A stretch of 64,000 bases of DNA from Pseudomonas rustica (GTDB lineage: Bacteria > Pseudomonadota > Gammaproteobacteria > Pseudomonadales > Pseudomonadaceae). The notes below the pieces were generated by a model, which was given only the letters and a program-made list of their open reading frames with translations, made no database searches and had not been told where the DNA came from. The DNA lies in assembly GCF_018336155.1 (NCBI RefSeq), contig NZ_JAGYHF010000001.1:62001-126000 (forward strand). The letters are read 5' to 3'. Positions 37,546 through 45,264 of this stretch are shown piece by piece. The position numbers and the translations under genes were made by a program. The stretch's first letter is position 1. The number at the start of each line of letters is the position of its first letter.

Positions 37546-38013
37546 TGAGTACGAGACCTCACATATCCACCAAAATACTTCTCCAGTCGGGGTCTGCACC
37601 ACAGCCTCATCCCCCACCTCTTTCTTCAGAAGCGCGCGGGCCATTGGCGAATCTATGGAGATGTAATCGTTGCGACCATAAATCTCGTCATACCCCACAA
37701 TCCTAAACTTCTTGATTTCCTCAGCCTCGTTTTCGATCACCACCCAAGCCCCGAAGAACACCCTCCCCTCCTGCTCGGCTGAATACTCGACAACCCGAAC
37801 ATCCTCAAGCCTCTTACGCAGATATCTGACTCGGCGGTCGATCTCCCGAAGCAATTTCTTGTTGTACTGATAGTCAGCGTTTTCTGATCGATCACCGAGA
37901 GATGCTGCCCAGGTCACCTTGCGAGTTGTGTCAGGTCTTTTCTCTCGCCAAAGGTAATCGAGCTCTTGCTTGAGGGCGTCATGCCCTTCTTTCGTAATAA
38001 TGTTTGTGCTCAA
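37540..38013 (-). CDS. Island-borne GreB-like transcription elongation factor
   Basis: 157 residues, full length for GreB. N-terminal coiled coil with GDRSENADYQYNKKLLREID, the same block at which the host greB is cut, and a C-terminal FKBP-like domain (YISIDSPMARALLKKEVGDE). Start is TTG at 38013 with AGGAA 7 nt upstream. Gre factors rescue backtracked RNA polymerase by stimulating RNA cleavage. It faces the broken host greB from the other side of a 90-base junction and could replace its function. Codon use and base composition are those of the island. Confidence 0.9.
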   Translation of the reverse strand: MSTNIITKEGHDALKQELDYLWREKRPDTTRKVTWAASLGDRSENADYQYNKKLLREIDRRVRYLRKRLEDVRVVEYSAEQEGRVFFGAWVVIENEAEEIKKFRIVGYDEIYGRNDYISIDSPMARALLKKEVGDEAVVQTPTGEVFWWICEVSYSK

Positions 38014-38170
38014 GATCGAATTCCTGCAGGGATTTTCCTAGCCCAGTATATTTTCATAATCCGATTACTTGTCAGATCATATGCGCCTTCGGCGAAGCCA
38101 AAATTCAGCCCCACAGGTACTCAAGATTTCTGACTGCGCCGGATCGCTGCTCTGGTTCAGCTATTTATAT

Positions 38171-38275
38171 GCGTGCCCTTAGGGACGGCTGTCGTAAGCC
38201 GAGCCGCACGCCGAGGTGACGTCTCGGCCCGATAGAATTCCATTTTCACGCCTCGGCCTGTGCGCTCGGCTTGCC
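38171..38275. repeat. R element copy 1 (structured repeat, divergent)
   Basis: Begins GCGTGCCC, has the CCCTTAGGG hairpin, the constant GGCTGTCGT segment, a second hairpin closed by CCGAG/CTCGG, and ends CACGCC … TGTGCGCTCGGCTTGCC. The third hairpin is degenerate. It lies 157 bases to the right of the island GreB-like gene, on the opposite side of the defence genes from the other six copies. Confidence 0.8.
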
Positions 38276-38617
38276 ACTCATGTAGCTGCACTTCCTTGAT
38301 CAGGTCGGCGCTTGGACGGCTGCTAGCCGCTGACGCTGAGCGCTCCGCGCGCCTAATGATTAGCCCTGAGCCCAAGCTGGTGATAGTGCAGATGCAAGAG
38401 CAAAGGTCTATGAAGAAATCTAGCGATAAACGGCCATCTGTACAGGCTGGGCGAATATCTCAGCTGCCGTTCCGTTAAGCCGTATACGGAAAGGGGCTGA
38501 ACACGGCGGTGAAAATTGCCCTAACGAACCTGGCGAATCATGTTCACTCACAGCCCCTCCTGCAACTAGCCCGGTTAAGGATGGCATCGAGTTATAGAAC
38601 AGTGCGTTGGTTATCGG
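38276..38617. other. Intergenic stretch, no supported gene
   Basis: Open frames occur here on both strands, but none has a ribosome site or protein-like composition that I trust. Nothing recognised apart from the adjoining R element. Confidence 0.35.
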
Positions 38618-39496
38618 TCAATTAGGGCGTTGATAGCCAGGCGCAAACATGGAACTCTCCGCTCCATAAAGTGCCAAAGGCTCCTTGAGCCAAAGTCGGT
38701 AAGCCTTGTCCGCAATGCTGTGATCAGGTGAGCAATCGACGTGGTACTGCTGCAGTACATAGCCCGCCATTGCAGCGCGCACACGTAGTTCTAGTACCCC
38801 ATCCTTCATGTCGTAATCGCGCTTCACGATCTCTGCGGAGTCTTTGTCTGGATGCGGAACTAGAGGTAGCTTGAGCATGCGATTCCATTGATCATCGTGC
38901 TTCGGTGTTTCCTCGTCCTGCACCTTTTGCTCGGGCTGAATCTCGGCGTGGCCGACACGGGTAAGAACGAAGTCCGCAAACTTTTTACGTTTCCGATCAA
39001 ACGCCCGGACGTGCCAGCGAAGACCGTCACAACCAATAGCGAACGGTACGATGGTTCGCTCTGACTGACCTGAACCGGAGGTGTAGCTAATCTTAACGAC
39101 CCGCTTGAGGTGTATTGCCCTGGTGATCGGCGCTAAGACCTCTACCTTGGGCTTGCTGAGCAATGAAACTGACTCGTGCGGGATCAGTGGCTTTTCGTAA
39201 GAGTCCAGGCCATATCCGAATCCCTGCGAAAGCGCAGTTAGAACCCGCTCAGACGCATGGGCGATCAGGGGCGAAAAGTTTTCGCGTATCACGTACTGCT
39301 TGGTGACCGTATCAAGTTCTGTGTTCTGGGGAGCAACGTCCTTGTACTGAGCGAAATCACGAGTGGCAGCAGCGGCGCCTACGCCAAACCTATCCATGAG
39401 ATCCGCACGTGAGACGGCGCCTGTGAAGTAGAGGCGGAAATCGATGTACACCAGGCGCTCCCGTTGCGCTTGGCTGTACTCGCTCAAATCAATCAT
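38618..39496 (-). CDS. WYL-domain transcriptional regulator, BrxR/CapW-like
   Basis: 292 residues: an N-terminal winged helix (LVYIDFRLYFTGAVSRADLM, then AAAATRDFAQYK), a WYL domain in the middle (about 120-200, IVPFAIGCDGLRWHVRAFDR) and a C-terminal dimerisation part (RAAMAGYVLQQYHVDCSPDH). This layout is that of BrxR and CapW, repressors that accompany BREX and CBASS and other phage-defence operons and are thought to be relieved by a nucleic-acid or nucleotide ligand. GGAG precedes the ATG by 5 nt. A palindrome lies in its promoter region. It marks this part as a defence region. Confidence 0.88.
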   Translation of the reverse strand: MIDLSEYSQAQRERLVYIDFRLYFTGAVSRADLMDRFGVGAAAATRDFAQYKDVAPQNTELDTVTKQYVIRENFSPLIAHASERVLTALSQGFGYGLDSYEKPLIPHESVSLLSKPKVEVLAPITRAIHLKRVVKISYTSGSGQSERTIVPFAIGCDGLRWHVRAFDRKRKKFADFVLTRVGHAEIQPEQKVQDEETPKHDDQWNRMLKLPLVPHPDKDSAEIVKRDYDMKDGVLELRVRAAMAGYVLQQYHVDCSPDHSIADKAYRLWLKEPLALYGAESSMFAPGYQRPN

Positions 39497-39563
39497 GTCA
39501 TCTCCATCGAATCTAAAAGTCGGTCAAGCCCGTCACCTTTCACCCAGCATAACACACGAGCAG

Positions 39564-39592
39564 TTGACGTCATCAAAATGATGATGATAGGC
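39564..39592. promoter_or_regulatory. Candidate WYL-regulator operator
   Basis: TCATCA-AAA-TGATGA (39570-39584), a perfect inverted repeat overlapping TGACGTCA just before it, about 70-90 bases upstream of the WYL gene. A TATGCT-like -10 for that gene lies nearby on the minus strand (complement of 39547-39552). Autoregulation is an inference from position and symmetry. Confidence 0.4.
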
Positions 39593-39630
39593 TCTGTAAA
39601 TGACTCCAATACGTATTCATCACTAGCGCC

Positions 39631-39786
39631 ATGAGAAGGCTTCTGAGCCTGCATTGGACTAGATGGTGGAAAGCCAAAAACAAAAAAGCCGATCAAGTTC
39701 GCACCTTGACCGGCCTTTGGGAAAAGACGTCTGAACAGGCTCCAGATGTCTCTCGCGCTTCGTTGAAGAAAGCTTTGCGATGGTAG
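39631..39786 (+). CDS. Possible small basic protein
   Basis: 51 codons with four tryptophans and many lysines (RRLLSLHWTRWWKAKNKKAD, ending KKALRW). No ribosome site is seen before the ATG. It ends 68 bases before the next small gene. It may be a peptide gene or chance; listed because its composition is unusual. Confidence 0.25.
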   Translation: MRRLLSLHWTRWWKAKNKKADQVRTLTGLWEKTSEQAPDVSRASLKKALRW

Positions 39787-39853
39787 CCCCTGTGGGCTCC
39801 TTTCGCAAGGGAGCGAGTTCTGTGTTTGAGCCTACCTCAGCAGGAGACATTTT

Positions 39854-40000
39854 ATGTCCCAGATTGAGATGTTCGAAAAGCCCGACGAGGAAGGTGAGGT
39901 CATCTATCGCATGACCATCACCACCAAAACCGGGAAGGTGATTCGACGGGCAAACGGTCAGCCGTTTCGTATCGTCATTCGCCCTAAAGCAGCCAAGTAA
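39854..40000 (+). CDS. Small conserved-looking protein of the beta-flower cluster
   Basis: 48 residues: an acidic start (MSQIEMFEKPDEEGEV) and a beta-rich basic end (TTKTGKVIRRANGQPFRIVI, then RPKAAK). AGGAG is 7 nt before the ATG. It lies first in a plus-strand series with the beta-flower, DUF6338-like and proline-rich genes. Function unknown. The good ribosome site and codon pattern make it likely to be real. Confidence 0.65.
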   Translation: MSQIEMFEKPDEEGEVIYRMTITTKTGKVIRRANGQPFRIVIRPKAAK

Positions 40001-40068
40001 TTTGACTGCTTAACAGAGCTCGGGGCACACAAGTGCCCTGTTCTCCCATCGCTGCAATGAAGAGCCTC

Positions 40069-40422
40069 ATGAGCCTAGATTTCTATGATATGCAACACAA
40101 GCCGATCGCGTATACAGATGACGACGAGCACTTATATGCATACTGTGGCCGTCCACTCGCCTACTTTCACGAAGGTTCGGTCTACTCCTATCCAGGTTTA
40201 CATCTAGGATTTATAGCGAATGGCTACATTCGCGATAATCACGGCCACATCGTGCTACGTACAGCCGAATCAGGCGGTGGCTCAATGAGGATGTGGCTGC
40301 TACCCCCTCCACCGAAGAGCCCCAAGCAAATGCGATATCTCAAATGTCGAAGGCGTCCGAAATTTTATGCTTTGCTGGGTCTCGTTCTATCAAAGATACC
40401 TGGGGATGAATTTTTTTCTTGA
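40069..40422 (+). CDS. 4-fold beta flower protein
   Basis: 117 residues. The N-terminal 70 residues show four short beta repeats with F/Y-D…P…Y-hydrophobic spacing (LDFYDMQHKPIAYTDDDEHL, YAYCGRPLAYFHEGSVYSYP, HLGFIANGYIRDNHGHIVLR), the pattern of the small '4-fold beta flower' family. Then comes GGGSMRMWLLPPPPKSPKQM: a proline run followed by lysine, and a basic tail. AAGAG is 4 nt before the ATG at 40069. The P-K motif recurs in three mini-proteins downstream, which links them. No biochemical function is known to me. Confidence 0.75.
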   Translation: MSLDFYDMQHKPIAYTDDDEHLYAYCGRPLAYFHEGSVYSYPGLHLGFIANGYIRDNHGHIVLRTAESGGGSMRMWLLPPPPKSPKQMRYLKCRRRPKFYALLGLVLSKIPGDEFFS

Positions 40423-40539
40423 TAAGAGATGACATCCCTCCTCTCTCGGCCATGGTGAAGAACGATAGCGGTGTAAGCACCGGCTTTAAGCCAACGGATG
40501 ATCCAGGCGTCCGCCCAATCAAGTAAGAGAGAGACGGCA

Positions 40540-41130
40540 ATGGAAGATCTTGCAACGAAAATCATCCCCTTGGTACAGACGCTTGTTCCTGGTTTTCTGA
40601 CCACCATGATCTTCTATTGGTTGGCCGATGTTAAAAAGCCTGGGCAGTTTGAACGCACAGTTCAAGCACTGATCAGCACTGGGCTGATCACGATGCTGGT
40701 GTCAGGCATCAAGCCCGTTCTGTTCTACATCGGCGAGCACCATTTTCAGCTGGGGCAGTGGACGGTTCAAGTAGAAGGCGTCTGGGGAATAGGCTTGGCT
40801 ACGTCTCTAGGCCTATTGCTAGCCTTCGCTTCGAACCACGACTATCTGTACAGATTTGGCAGGTGGTTGACCTTGACGTCTCGCTCGTCGTATCCCGAGT
40901 GGATTTATGCCTTCCGCAAACGTGAAGGCAAAAGCGTGGTGCTTACCCTGCTTGATGGACGGCGATTATTCGGATACCCGGCAGTATGGCCAACCGAGCC
41001 TAAAGACGGTCACTTCCTCATTACACAACCGAGCTGGATGAACGAAAAGAATGAGTGGGTAGACACGCCTGGCATCGAGAGTTATTTGATTGCAAACAGC
41101 GATGTGTACCTAGTCGAATTTCTAGAGTAG
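40540..41130 (+). CDS. DUF6338-like membrane protein
   Basis: 196 residues. Membrane segments near residues 12-30 (TLVPGFLTTMIFYWLAD), 45-70 (LISTGLITMLVSGI) and 85-105 (GIGLATSLGLLLAF), then a cytoplasmic beta-rich part (VVLTLLDGRRLFGYPAVWPT, IESYLIANSDVYLVEFLE). The PGF…IFYWL start and the DGRRxxG…P region are typical of DUF6338 proteins. Start at 40540 is chosen because GAGAGA lies upstream. It sits between the beta-flower gene and three proline-rich mini-genes in the same direction, so a membrane-attached assembly is plausible. Confidence 0.75.
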   Translation: MEDLATKIIPLVQTLVPGFLTTMIFYWLADVKKPGQFERTVQALISTGLITMLVSGIKPVLFYIGEHHFQLGQWTVQVEGVWGIGLATSLGLLLAFASNHDYLYRFGRWLTLTSRSSYPEWIYAFRKREGKSVVLTLLDGRRLFGYPAVWPTEPKDGHFLITQPSWMNEKNEWVDTPGIESYLIANSDVYLVEFLE

Positions 41131-41140
41131 GAGATCAAAA

Positions 41141-41281
41141 GTGAATAACGAAAATAAACCTAAGCACCACGTGCTCGAACAGCGAACTGGCAGTGAGGGG
41201 ATGAATGTTAATCCTCCTGCACCAGCTAACATCCGTCCGTCAGCACCACCGCCTGCTCCCCCTAAGGCGCCGAAAAAATAG
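41141..41281 (+). CDS. Proline-rich mini-protein 1 of 3
   Basis: 46 residues, GTG start with AGGAG 7 nt upstream, 10 bases after the DUF6338-like gene. Polar N-terminus (NNENKPKHHVLEQRTG) and a tail of APPPAPPKAPKK. The tail is shared in form with the next two genes. No membrane segment. Probably part of one operon; function unknown. Confidence 0.7.
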   Translation: MNNENKPKHHVLEQRTGSEGMNVNPPAPANIRPSAPPPAPPKAPKK

Positions 41282-41289
41282 AGGTCGAC

Positions 41290-41418
41290 ATGTACGAGGA
41301 AAGAGGTATATCGCCCCAACCACGCAAACCTAGTGGCGGACATTCAACTCCACCCAAGCCATTCGCTCAGCGCCCGGCAACTCCACCTAAGGCCCCTCCA
41401 CCACCCACCAAAAGGTAA
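41290..41418 (+). CDS. Proline-rich mini-protein 2 of 3
   Basis: 42 residues, AGAGG 5 nt before the ATG, 8 bases after mini-protein 1. Proline, lysine and glycine dominate (ISPQPRKPSGGHSTPPKPFA), ending PPKAPPPPTKR. It is too short for a fold of its own; the proline-lysine tail may be a docking segment. Confidence 0.68.
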   Translation: MYEERGISPQPRKPSGGHSTPPKPFAQRPATPPKAPPPPTKR

Positions 41419-41422
41419 TCCC

Positions 41423-41536
41423 ATGACAAACCAATCTGGCGACAGAGTTCATGTGAATGACGGTATCAGCAAGCAAACGACTAGCCAAAGGCCTGCCGCC
41501 CCGCCTCCACCTCCGCCGCCGCCTAAAAAACGCTAG
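41423..41536 (+). CDS. Proline-rich mini-protein 3 of 3
   Basis: 37 residues, AAGG 7 nt before the ATG, 4 bases after mini-protein 2. Polar first half (TNQSGDRVHVNDGISKQTTS), then APPPPPPPPKKR. Eight prolines in a row would need EF-P for efficient translation, a factor encoded in the same window. The open frame reaches further upstream, but the ribosome site favours 41423. Confidence 0.68.
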   Translation: MTNQSGDRVHVNDGISKQTTSQRPAAPPPPPPPPKKR

Positions 41537-41559
41537 GAGGTCACCTCGCAGCCTGGTGG

Positions 41560-41673
41560 CTAGGAGCTGATGTCCGATGGGATGCCCGCCGGGATAATTG
41601 CATGCAGGCCGGCTCCGCTCTCAGACATCATCGCTAGCCCAATAACCGCTGCAATCAAAGCGATGATGAGCAT
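41560..41673 (-). CDS. Possible small membrane peptide behind the SIR2 gene
   Basis: 37 codons: a hydrophobic start (MLIIALIAAVIGLAMM) and a polar end (SESGAGLHAIIPAGIPSDIS). It starts 24 bases after the SIR2 stop on the same strand, with only a weak AAAG upstream. It could be a single-span peptide in the defence operon or a chance frame. Confidence 0.3.
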   Translation of the reverse strand: MLIIALIAAVIGLAMMSESGAGLHAIIPAGIPSDISS

Positions 41674-41697
41674 CTTTAGCAGCAAAACTGAAGCAGA

Positions 41698-43458
41698 TCA
41701 GAATCTCGTCACTCGCTGGAGCGCTTCGAAAAACATCTTAAGGTAAGCGTCACTGGCGAATCCGAATCCGGCAGTGACCAAAGGCGCTCTGAACTCCTCG
41801 AGCGACATTTCCTCAGATAGCCGCCTTCTTGCCGCACGCACTGTACCTAAACGCCCGTGTATCCAGTGCCGAAATTGATTTTTTTGGATGGCATCAGTCA
41901 ACGATTCTTCATTTACCTCACGGTACTTGAAAAGTTGAAGTAAACAGAACAGCTCAAAGCGCTCATAAAGCTGGGTTGGGTCGGACACGCCGGCGAAGCT
42001 TGTCGACCAAGCTGGAGCAAGTATTTCGGCCATCCGATCATAAATGGATCTGGAGGTGCAACTGTCCAAGGACTCCCAAGCTTGGCTACCTGTCAAATCC
42101 TCAAGATAGTAAGGCGAGAGCTCCTCTATGAGTGGGATTCTCACGCTAGTTTGATTGGCAATGGGGTGCTCCATCAGCGCATACAGGTCAGATAATCGTC
42201 CTGCCCTTGTGAGTCCCAGACCGTAGCCGTAAAAAACGAGAGCGGCCGGGTAACGCTTTAGCTCGATCCAGTCTCGATCACCTGCACGTCTCGCGTATCC
42301 TTTAGATAGCAAAGTCTGGATCACCTCAAGCATTAGGTGATGTTCGTGCTGGGAGCCCCAGCGTCCGACGACACCGGCGAGACGTGCCAGCGGCTCAGAT
42401 GCAGCTTCGTAGCGCAGCACCCAGTCTCTAAACTCTCCAGGCTGGTCGCCGTCTGAGTTATACATCTCAGCCAAATGAGTTGTGGCGCGCTCGACCTCGT
42501 TGGCGACCAGGTCATCGAACTGAATGCGATACTCAGGTTTGGACAGGTATCGCTTTGCCAGGGACACTGTCAGTTCAACGCTAGACAGGTTGGGCTGACG
42601 GAATTGCGTGATGGTTGAGACTTTTGCGTTGAGTGTCTGGAAGAACGTGTCAGCGTCCGGGGCAATCGCCATATTGGCCTTCCGATGGGAAACCAACTCT
42701 TGGGCGCGTTCTGAGAGTTTTCCACGAGTTAGCCAGAAAGAGGAGTAGCGTCTGTTAGGCGCACGCAGTATTGCCGCACGAAGAGCACGATCCCATTCGC
42801 CCGACCAGCCGGCAACAATCAGGCCGAACTCATCAAAAATTCTATCGAGCAAGCCATCGAAGACCAAGGGATATTCGCTGAGCTCAGAATCTGTGTTGAG
42901 AATGCGAGCATCCTTGAAGTCGCCGTGAAGCTTGAGGATGTAGCAATTTGTGTGGGTCAGCGGTTCAGCACCGGCAAAACCATCGGCTGAACTCACGACG
43001 GTTGGCTCTATCCCCACATCGCGGAGCGCGTTCTCCATCAGACGATCGAAATTGGTTGTGATGATCACACGCACATGGCCAGTCTTCACTAAGTCAGCAA
43101 TCGCGCGGTGAGCCGGTGTTGGCAACTTTAGACCTTGCTCGCGCTCATCTTCGGAGGGTTTGAGAAAGCTCTCAATGATCGCTTGCCGTTCTTTAGGCGT
43201 GCTCGCCAGTTCTTCCAACAACGTCGAGTAGTTAGGCTGCTGATCGCGCTGCTCGACGTACCAGCGATGCCAGTCATCTTGCTCTCCCGCGCCAGCGGCA
43301 ATCCCTGCACGCCGTATCAACTCCAGTGTTATCTCCCAACCTGTAGGTATGCCCGCACTCCGTGAAACTCCTGAACCCAATAGCACCGCATAAACGCCGG
43401 GATTCTCAGACATGGAGAACGCGAGCTGGGTCGTAGAGTCCGTGTTGGTGATGCTCAT
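41698..43458 (-). CDS. SIR2-domain protein, defence type
   Basis: 586 residues. N-terminal SIR2-like domain (about 20-270) with the NAD-binding LLGSGVSRSAGIPTGWE, TTNFDRLMENAL holding the asparagine, and KLHGDFKDAR with the histidine. The rest (about 290-586) is a helical region without recognised motifs, likely a sensor or assembly part. SIR2 proteins of this type in phage defence usually destroy NAD+ when triggered. It is third in an operon with an OLD nuclease and a UvrD-like helicase, 51 bases behind the helicase, with AAGGA 7 nt before the ATG. Confidence 0.88.
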   Translation of the reverse strand: MSITNTDSTTQLAFSMSENPGVYAVLLGSGVSRSAGIPTGWEITLELIRRAGIAAGAGEQDDWHRWYVEQRDQQPNYSTLLEELASTPKERQAIIESFLKPSEDEREQGLKLPTPAHRAIADLVKTGHVRVIITTNFDRLMENALRDVGIEPTVVSSADGFAGAEPLTHTNCYILKLHGDFKDARILNTDSELSEYPLVFDGLLDRIFDEFGLIVAGWSGEWDRALRAAILRAPNRRYSSFWLTRGKLSERAQELVSHRKANMAIAPDADTFFQTLNAKVSTITQFRQPNLSSVELTVSLAKRYLSKPEYRIQFDDLVANEVERATTHLAEMYNSDGDQPGEFRDWVLRYEAASEPLARLAGVVGRWGSQHEHHLMLEVIQTLLSKGYARRAGDRDWIELKRYPAALVFYGYGLGLTRAGRLSDLYALMEHPIANQTSVRIPLIEELSPYYLEDLTGSQAWESLDSCTSRSIYDRMAEILAPAWSTSFAGVSDPTQLYERFELFCLLQLFKYREVNEESLTDAIQKNQFRHWIHGRLGTVRAARRRLSEEMSLEEFRAPLVTAGFGFASDAYLKMFFEALQRVTRF

Positions 43459-43509
43459 TTGAAAATCCTTAATCAGTAAGCGTCGGGGCTTGCGCTAGTT
43501 AGCACCGGT

Positions 43510-45264
43510 TCAGACGAGTTCAAACCCTAACCCAGTAAGCGTTTTAATCTCATCGGCCTTCAGATTCTTCACTGCCCAGATAAGCATGTGGCGTGGGCGT
43601 GAACTCGCCACGTAAGCGAACCTCGCGCCTTCGGATGTAGGGCTGGCCAGCCACTCTTTCCAATGGGAAAGGTGAATGCCTTTTTGAAGCGATGACACGA
43701 CCACCGTTGCATCGTGCGTCTCGCCTTTGACTTGATGGATGGTCTCGTAACGTAGAACATCTGCGACAGGTTGCTGAGCCACCGCTTGGTTAAGGCGGAC
43801 GGAAAGTGCGATGCCACCCTGCTTTGCGGGTGATCGAAGCTCCAGCCCCCTAAGCGGCTCAAGATCACCGCTGATTTCATCCAACACGAAAGCCTGATCG
43901 GGCAAATTACGCAGGTTTTTTTTCGCTACTGCCGCCCACTCCTTCCACGTTAGATTCGTATCTGCAGCGCCGGCAACAACCAAGTGCTTCAAGCATTGAT
44001 GAATAAATTTCCGCCAGTCGAGCTTGGACTCGATTGCTACCGGACAATGGGGGCCTGATCTTGTGGCTTGCAGGGAGAGCCTATCCGCCAACCATTCAGC
44101 GAATAGTGCTACCGCGACGTTCAAGTCCTTGTTGCTTCCATTACTGGCAGCAACGCATGCCAGTGCCAGCATTTCAACGCCCTTGAAGCTGTCGCCTCTG
44201 CGAAACCGTTGCAAGGTGCTGTGCCCGCGAGCGACAACGACAACATCTTCATAACCATTGGTGAGCTCAATGATTTTAGGAATAAGCTCTGAAGGACATT
44301 TCGCATACTGCAGCAAAAGCGGCTTAACTGGCGCGATTTCGGGATTGCCAGAGATCCGTTTAATTCGCACCAAATCACTGCAGAGATCCACTATAGATTG
44401 CCCGCTTCTCCAATTCGCTGTGAGTGGCAGCTCAGCGAAACCGAGCTCGGCGAGGAGCGCCTTTACATTATCTGGATTAGATTTTCTGAATCCGTAGATC
44501 GATTGGTTCAAATCGCCTATGAAATGGAATTTAACGCCAAGGCCATGGAGCTTCCGTACCATCGCCAGGTGCTCTGCTGACAGGTCTTGGCACTCGTCGA
44601 CAATGACCAGTGGAAATCGCTTCGCAAGGCACTGGAAATAGCTTTTAAGAGAGGGCCTCTTGAGCGCCGCCAGGGCAATCATGTCCACATCTTTGTATGT
44701 CGCAAAACCTGCTGCCCAGAAGCGCTTCTTCGTGTTGATCAGATCTTCCAGGGCAACATTAGTGATTGGAGCGTCATTGAGTTGTTTATCTCTAGTCCGC
44801 TCGCCGGTCGAGAACGTGAAACCTTTGGTCTCTAGGTCGTAGTTATACTTACAGGCGGAGACCGAACGGCCACAGATTTTTTTTCGAGTGTGGAATATGT
44901 CGGCCTTGTTTTCCAAGATCCTGATCCGACTGTCCCCATCCTTCCCTGGAAATTCAGTAACCTCGCTTGCGATGCTTGCGACCATCCGGGAGTGGACAAA
45001 GCTATCGAAGGTGGACACTAGGTGAGGAAACCCCAGCGGCTCTCCTAGATAGCGAACCAATCTGTTTTTGAGCTCGTCCGTTGCGCTGTTGGAGAAGGTC
45101 AAAACTGCTATCCCGCTAGGGAAGCGAGTCCACTCTTCAACGACCTTGGCCACCATGGCCGCGACGACCTCAGTTTTGCCACTGCCTGGGCAAGCGTTGA
45201 GATACACATGCTGATCGATAGGTGCGCCGATATAAGCCTTCTGCTCGTCAGTCAGCTTGATCAT
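43510..45264 (-). CDS. UvrD/PcrA-like helicase (GajB-like)
   Basis: 584 residues. All SF1A motifs can be read: I NACPGSGKTEVV, Ia LTFSNSATDELKNRL, II VIVDECQDLS, III FIGDLNQSIYGFRKS, IV LTANWRSGQSIVDL, V YETIHQVKGETHDATVVV and VI YVASSRPRHML. It pairs with the OLD-family nuclease upstream, whose end it overlaps by 17 bases, as in class 2 OLD/Gabija pairs. The ATG at 45264 has GAGGAG 10 nt upstream; the longer frame into the OLD gene is not used. GajB is thought to sense or move on DNA ends and assist GajA. Confidence 0.9.
   Translation of the reverse strand: MIKLTDEQKAYIGAPIDQHVYLNACPGSGKTEVVAAMVAKVVEEWTRFPSGIAVLTFSNSATDELKNRLVRYLGEPLGFPHLVSTFDSFVHSRMVASIASEVTEFPGKDGDSRIRILENKADIFHTRKKICGRSVSACKYNYDLETKGFTFSTGERTRDKQLNDAPITNVALEDLINTKKRFWAAGFATYKDVDMIALAALKRPSLKSYFQCLAKRFPLVIVDECQDLSAEHLAMVRKLHGLGVKFHFIGDLNQSIYGFRKSNPDNVKALLAELGFAELPLTANWRSGQSIVDLCSDLVRIKRISGNPEIAPVKPLLLQYAKCPSELIPKIIELTNGYEDVVVVARGHSTLQRFRRGDSFKGVEMLALACVAASNGSNKDLNVAVALFAEWLADRLSLQATRSGPHCPVAIESKLDWRKFIHQCLKHLVVAGAADTNLTWKEWAAVAKKNLRNLPDQAFVLDEISGDLEPLRGLELRSPAKQGGIALSVRLNQAVAQQPVADVLRYETIHQVKGETHDATVVVSSLQKGIHLSHWKEWLASPTSEGARFAYVASSRPRHMLIWAVKNLKADEIKTLTGLGFELV

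Noticed and set aside
38157..38478. Small frames between the GreB-like and WYL genes
   Set aside because: They cross the R element and have no ribosome site or conserved look.
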